Below, piece after piece: positions 7,886-11,408 of a stretch of DNA of 11,408 nucleotides. Source of the stretch: Synura sp. LO234KE (Eukaryota; Sar; Synurophyceae; Synurales; Mallomonadaceae); contig VKHC01000519.1 of the NCBI GenBank assembly GCA_015143735.1, forward strand, positions 1-11,408. The letters run 5' to 3'. The notes beneath the pieces were generated by a model. It searched no databases and was not told the origin of the DNA. It saw nothing but the letters and a program-made list of their open reading frames with translations. The translations under genes and the position numbers were made by a program. Position 1 is the first letter of the stretch; each line of letters starts with the position of its first letter.

Positions 7886-8103
7886 ATGGAGCGGAGGTGG
7901 TACCGGCAAAATTTGGTTTTGCTTTACCATAACTTGAAAGAATACGAGAGTTGCTTCTGAAAGCAAATACAATTGAGGAGGTGTATCACAATTTAATTAT
8001 TAAATTTGGTACGAAGAAACGAAAAGGAGCAGAGGAAGTGCGTCATGGAGGAATGCCAGGCTTGTTCCTGAAGTTGGAAAGGAAGGATCTCTTTAAACAG
8101 TGA
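7886..8103 (+). CDS. Weak candidate: short two-exon open frame of unknown function
   Basis: ATG at 7886 starts MERR. A donor-like GGAG|GTGGTA at 7897 and an AG after a T-rich tract at 7940 would remove 44 nt in matching phase 2. The result is a helix-rich, strongly charged peptide (IRELLLKANTIEEVYHNL and on, with a KKRK cluster) ending at TGA 8101-8103. The same frame then stays open another 46 codons to TAG 8242-8244 with protein-like composition. This may be a decayed or incomplete gene. I do not recognise it, and open runs this short are expected by chance. Confidence 0.25.
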
Positions 8104-8321
8104 GGTCTGCTGTCGGAAGCAGAGGGAAGGGGATGGGATGCTGGAACGGCCGAGACGCAATGGCTCGCTTTTCAGGCGGTATCATTACAACAAAACGAGT
8201 TGCTCCACCAGCCCAAACTATATCGACAATTTGATATTTTCTAGTCGCCCCGGCATGTTCATGTGATGATGATGATGCATTATTTGCTACTAGAGTCTAA
8301 GTATAATCTTTTGGTGTAGTG

Positions 8322-8431
8322 GGAATAACGGTGAGAAGGTGGTGAACCTGGCATTATTGGAAATAGTAAATTGGAATAACGGTGCGGAGGTGGTGAACCT
8401 GACATTACATGCGTATAATGGAAATAGTAAA
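8322..8431. repeat. Imperfect tandem duplication of a ~51-60 nt unit
   Basis: Two units begin with GGAATAACGGTG at 8322 and 8373 and share GGTGGTGAACCTG and GGAAATAGTAAA. The second has about 10 extra bases before its end and a few substitutions. The extra 10 bases would break a frame, so the duplication is probably not coding. Confidence 0.8.
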
Positions 8432-8878
8432 ATGACTTAAAAGTATTTTATCACAAAGAAATTCTTTGTTACACGATACTGCTGTTTGTCCTTTGAAGAA
8501 GGAGTAATAGTATAGTGGTACGATAGTAACCGACCAAATTAACTGCTAAAGTGTATGTAATAATTAAGAACCAGACTTTAGTAATTCATTAGATGACTTT
8601 AGTAAACCATTAGGAAATCTTGAGCTTCTAAAAAAGTATGACTTCAGCTTCTAAAGCAATAATAAAGTATAGCAATTTAGTAAAAAGCTTAAATTTCTAT
8701 AAGTTTTTGCTATAGCGGTAGCGAGATGTGACTTCAGCACGGTCTTAAATCAAAACAGTTGTGCACTTTAGCAGGTACTTCGGCGGTGCTTTAGGAATTG
8801 TTTAACGGATACTAAAGCGCGAAAGGTTTGGTACACAGATGCAATCTTGCATTATCTAATATAGTGGGTGTTTGATAA
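8432..8878. other. AT-rich noncoding stretch
   Basis: No gene is seen. It contains the 21-nt tandem units at 8574-8615 and several scattered TTTAG/CTAAA repeats. Confidence 0.5.
8574..8615. repeat. Two 21-nt imperfect tandem units
   Basis: GACTTTAGTAATTCATTAGA at 8574 and a copy with two or three changes at 8595 lie head to tail in AT-rich DNA. Related fragments (GCTTCTAAA, near 8623 and 8648) follow, suggesting local slippage growth. Confidence 0.65.
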
Positions 8879-9049
8879 TTTACTGAAAATCAAATATATG
8901 GTCATTACCGAAACAGCAAAATGCTGGCTGATCTGGAGAAACATTACACCGGCGCATGTGGAACCGTATCTGATACCTTATCACTGAACCTCCTGGAGCG
9001 CTTGTGTAAGAACTCCACGCAATGTCCCCTTGAAGAAAAAAGGTAGAAA
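8879..9049 (+). other. Exon-like open segment, unknown
   Basis: Open for 56 codons after a TAA at 8876-8878. An internal ATG at 8921 starts MLADLEKHYTGACGTVSDTL, and the segment ends either at TAG 9047-9049 or at a donor-like AAAAAAG|GTAGAA at 9043. The composition looks protein-like but matches nothing I know, and the length is within chance. Confidence 0.2.
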
Positions 9050-9243
9050 TCGTGACGAACCGCAACCCCTCTTGAAATATATCGACCAGTCAGGCAGGGA
9101 CAGGGGAAGAAAGGCAAGAAGGAACATACACAGGACAAATACTAGCAATCATTTTCTTAGTCCCTGCACTGGTTTAAGCGCGAACTAGGGACTAGTAACA
9201 CCTATTTCTAATGCGCATTAATAGCAGTGTTAAAAGCTATTAG

Positions 9244-9911
9244 ATAGTACTGGTCACCCAGCCCCATGTGACGTTGTTGAGGTGCAGAGGAGTCGTAGCA
9301 GAAGTAATGCTGAAGAACGTGTCGTTACGAGCTGGACGACAACCAATGACACGTTTATGCGGTAAAGACAAGAAGAACTTCCGCTCGCGAATCCACCATG
9401 TGTTGTTGACAGGTATCATCTGCCCACCATATTTTCTCCACATAACTTAGATATCTACTTCCTAAAGTGGATCGATGTTTACCGGCGATGAGAGGTCTAT
9501 CAGGGCCTTGAACAGATGGTCAATCGAGTGAATCTGATCAAGTGTAGTATATCCAACGAGGCTGCACGATTGCTGCTTTGGGCCTTCTGCGATGGAGCGT
9601 GGCGCCTTGAGAACTCTAGGACCCTGAGGGTGGCGGAAGGCTGGCTGAAAATTCTCAAAACCGGGTTAGTGTGTCGTCCCAGTGCGACTGGGGCCGTTGG
9701 GAAGAATCGAATGTCAAGAATGAAAACTTTCCCGACACACTACTTGGGCGTGGAGAGTGGACGTCAAAGTGGTAAGTGCATCGCCAGCTCCCATGGAAGT
9801 ACTGGACTATCTGGAGTCCTCTCGCTGAATCGTTGCTTGCTGAGAAAGTCCTACAGGTCCAACCCTATGGATCCGAAGAACACACAAGACCTCGGCGATG
9901 AGTTCTTTTAA
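9244..9911 (+). CDS. Weak candidate: multi-exon gene of unknown function
   Basis: Two open segments join in matching phase: 9244-9412 (ends HHVLLT, donor ACAG|GTATCA) and 9493-9771 (acceptor gatgag|; donor AGTG|GTAAGT, a near-perfect consensus). Unspliced, the second frame runs 139 codons, 9492-9911, the longest open run in the right flank. A third piece could start after cctacag at 9856 and reach a TGA near 9913. The predicted peptide has Trp/Leu-rich helices (LLLWAFCDGAW, VAEGWLKIL) and Lys/Arg-rich loops; I recognise no domain. A second frame over 9777-10080, with one TGA, also looks protein-like, so the locus may instead be a frameshifted relic. Confidence 0.28.
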
Positions 9912-10080
9912 ATGAGCACCACGAATCCGATGCTAGAGTTTGTCCACAGAAATATGATGATGTCGACAATAGTCAAGCTCGTGAAGGTCTCGCGCTTTTG
10001 CTACAGTGTAACTTGTGCTGTTCAAGTCACTACTGGAGCGTACCGTCCTTCAAAATTTTCGAGACGGCAATAGTTTTCTA

Positions 10081-11408
10081 AAATAATTACCTTTTGCATA
10101 GAAGTGACCAATGTTTGTAGGTGAGGCTGTGAGGCGTTGGCGCAACCAAAACCTCTTCTTAAGAGCAATATCTGTTCTTCTGTGAACATCCTCGACAAGC
10201 TGATGTTGTTAGCAGCTCAGCTCTTCTGCTTCTTTGATATTCGACTACTTCTTGCTATATTGCTAGACTCCTCGAAAGTAAAGTGTCGGGGTGAATTTCG
10301 GTCCTGTGGAAGTTGCTGGAAGATCTATTTTCTAGAAAATTAATTATTTTATCCCGATCTGGATGCATCTGGCAAGTATTGAATTCATGGCACGCTGGAG
10401 CATAGTAGACGAAGTACAGGCATCGGGTTTTTCAACCGTAGAGACACTTGGAGACTCAATTTACCTGGGGTTCTCGAGGTCAGGTTGGTCAAAAAATTAA
10501 CATTTTGAAAATTGAAACCTCTCGATATCTTTGTCCAAGAACAGGCCACAAGAAATACACGAGAATAATGTTCTCCACCTTTGGGAAGATTCGCCAAGTC
10601 TGACAACTTTGGATTTCTGAGTTTAAAAGACGTAACTGGCGCCCACAATCATTTTGCTGTTTTAATTTGAAAGATTTAATACTTAAGTGCATTAGAGGCA
10701 AATTTTCAAACCCAGTCATACTTGGAGTTAGAAAAAGTCTGTTATGTGAATCGGGACAAAAACATATAGTAATCAGATAATACGACTGCGGGGAGGAACT
10801 GCTTTAGCTAACCTCGTGGTGGCTGACGATACATGGCGGAAACTTCTTTAGCACCATATGAGAAAGGGGGAAATTACAAGGAGTGAAAGCACCCTACATA
10901 AAGCAATAGCTGAGAGAAGTACCAGCACTAACACCTTGATCTGCTAGGAGTACCCCAATCTCTTTCTTAGTACCCTTCCTCTTACTGTGGAGCTTCGCTT
11001 ACCATGATTCATAAATCATGCTCGGTAGGTTGACGTGCGCAATTGTTCTTGGTGCATCTATCTGCTCCCGTGGGGGTGGTGAAGAATGTGCGAACAAATT
11101 CGACATAGCTGCTTCGAGTTGAACGCGTTTCTTGTTGTACTACTACGCAGAAGGTCGCACTACCCGTTCGTCTTCCTCCACTTGGTTCAGCAAGGAGAAA
11201 TCATGCATTACGATATCTTTTCTCGTAATTACAACTCACTAGTACTAAGACGAGGTTAGATATTAGGAATCGTTCCTAGTCCATTCAAAACCAGTAGGAC
11301 TACTAACATCCACATTTAAACTGCTTAATTTAACATCGGTGCACCAAAATCGTCCATCAAAATCTAAAATAATATTCCACATGTAGTGTGGTTAAAAACC
11401 ACAAAAAG
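10081..11408. other. Right-end stretch without a supported gene
   Basis: Only modest open frames occur. On the plus strand, about 10120-10343 is Leu-rich with a GTAAAG donor-like site. On the minus strand, 10648-10385 contains CCCCAG|GTAAAT, a good donor-like site at about 10467. None resembles a known family. Small perfect hairpins lie at 11003-11020, 11264-11278 and 11387-11403 (7-, 6- and 7-bp arms). I see no tRNA or rRNA. Confidence 0.45.

Noticed and set aside
8101-8103. TGA as a reassigned sense codon
   Set aside because: Both firm genes end at TGA at the expected family or predicted C-terminus and use TGG for Trp.
9158-9194. Inverted repeat TAGTCCCT / AGGGACTA as a transposon end
   Set aside because: Eight-base arms with a 21-nt loop are expected by chance several times in 11 kb; no duplication or transposase is nearby.
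11003-11403. Three small perfect hairpins near the right end as a structured RNA
   Set aside because: Arms of 6-7 bp are at chance level and the hairpins do not combine into a recognisable fold.
1-11408. CRISPR arrays, bacterial operons, rRNA or tRNA genes
   Set aside because: No regularly spaced repeats, no ribosome-binding-site-led gene strings and no tRNA arm consensus were visible; the introns indicate a eukaryote.

Overview
The window looks like nuclear DNA from a eukaryotic microbe or alga; I cannot name the lineage. Two genes carry GT-AG spliceosomal introns (60, 112, 184, 336 and probably 783 nt) whose phases keep the reading frames intact. The one gene I recognise, a CCA-adding enzyme, has the plant/yeast-type sequence layout rather than the animal or bacterial one. 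TGG is used for Trp and TGA for stop, so the genetic code appears standard. About half of the window has no gene I can support firmly.

Core (2464-7535): two genes are transcribed away from each other out of a 132-bp AT-rich gap (4001-4132). Leftward is a three-exon gene (4000 down to 2464) for a predicted 454-residue coiled-coil, acidic, Ser/Pro-rich protein that I do not recognise. Rightward is a four-exon gene (4133 to 7535) for a predicted 699-residue tRNA CCA nucleotidyltransferase. Its catalytic half lies in exon 1 and its tRNA-binding C-terminal half in exons 2-4. Both genes go from AT-rich 5' ends at the shared promoter to GC-rich 3' ends, so the pair looks almost mirror-symmetric in base composition.

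Left flank (1-2463): no firm gene. It holds a possible last exon entering from the left edge (near 88-105), a 119-nt insert flanked by an exact 15-bp direct repeat and ending A-rich (463-581, retroposon-like), and a 33-nt exon-like segment at 997-1029.

Right flank (7536-11408): no firm gene. Several open segments carry phase-compatible candidate splice sites (7886-8103, 8879-9049, 9244-9911) and may be exons of unrecognised or decaying genes. Open runs of this size are also expected by chance here. Small tandem duplications lie at 8322-8431 and 8574-8615.

No functional link between the two firm genes is evident beyond the shared promoter. The CCA enzyme acts in tRNA 3'-end maturation; the role of the coiled-coil protein is unknown.
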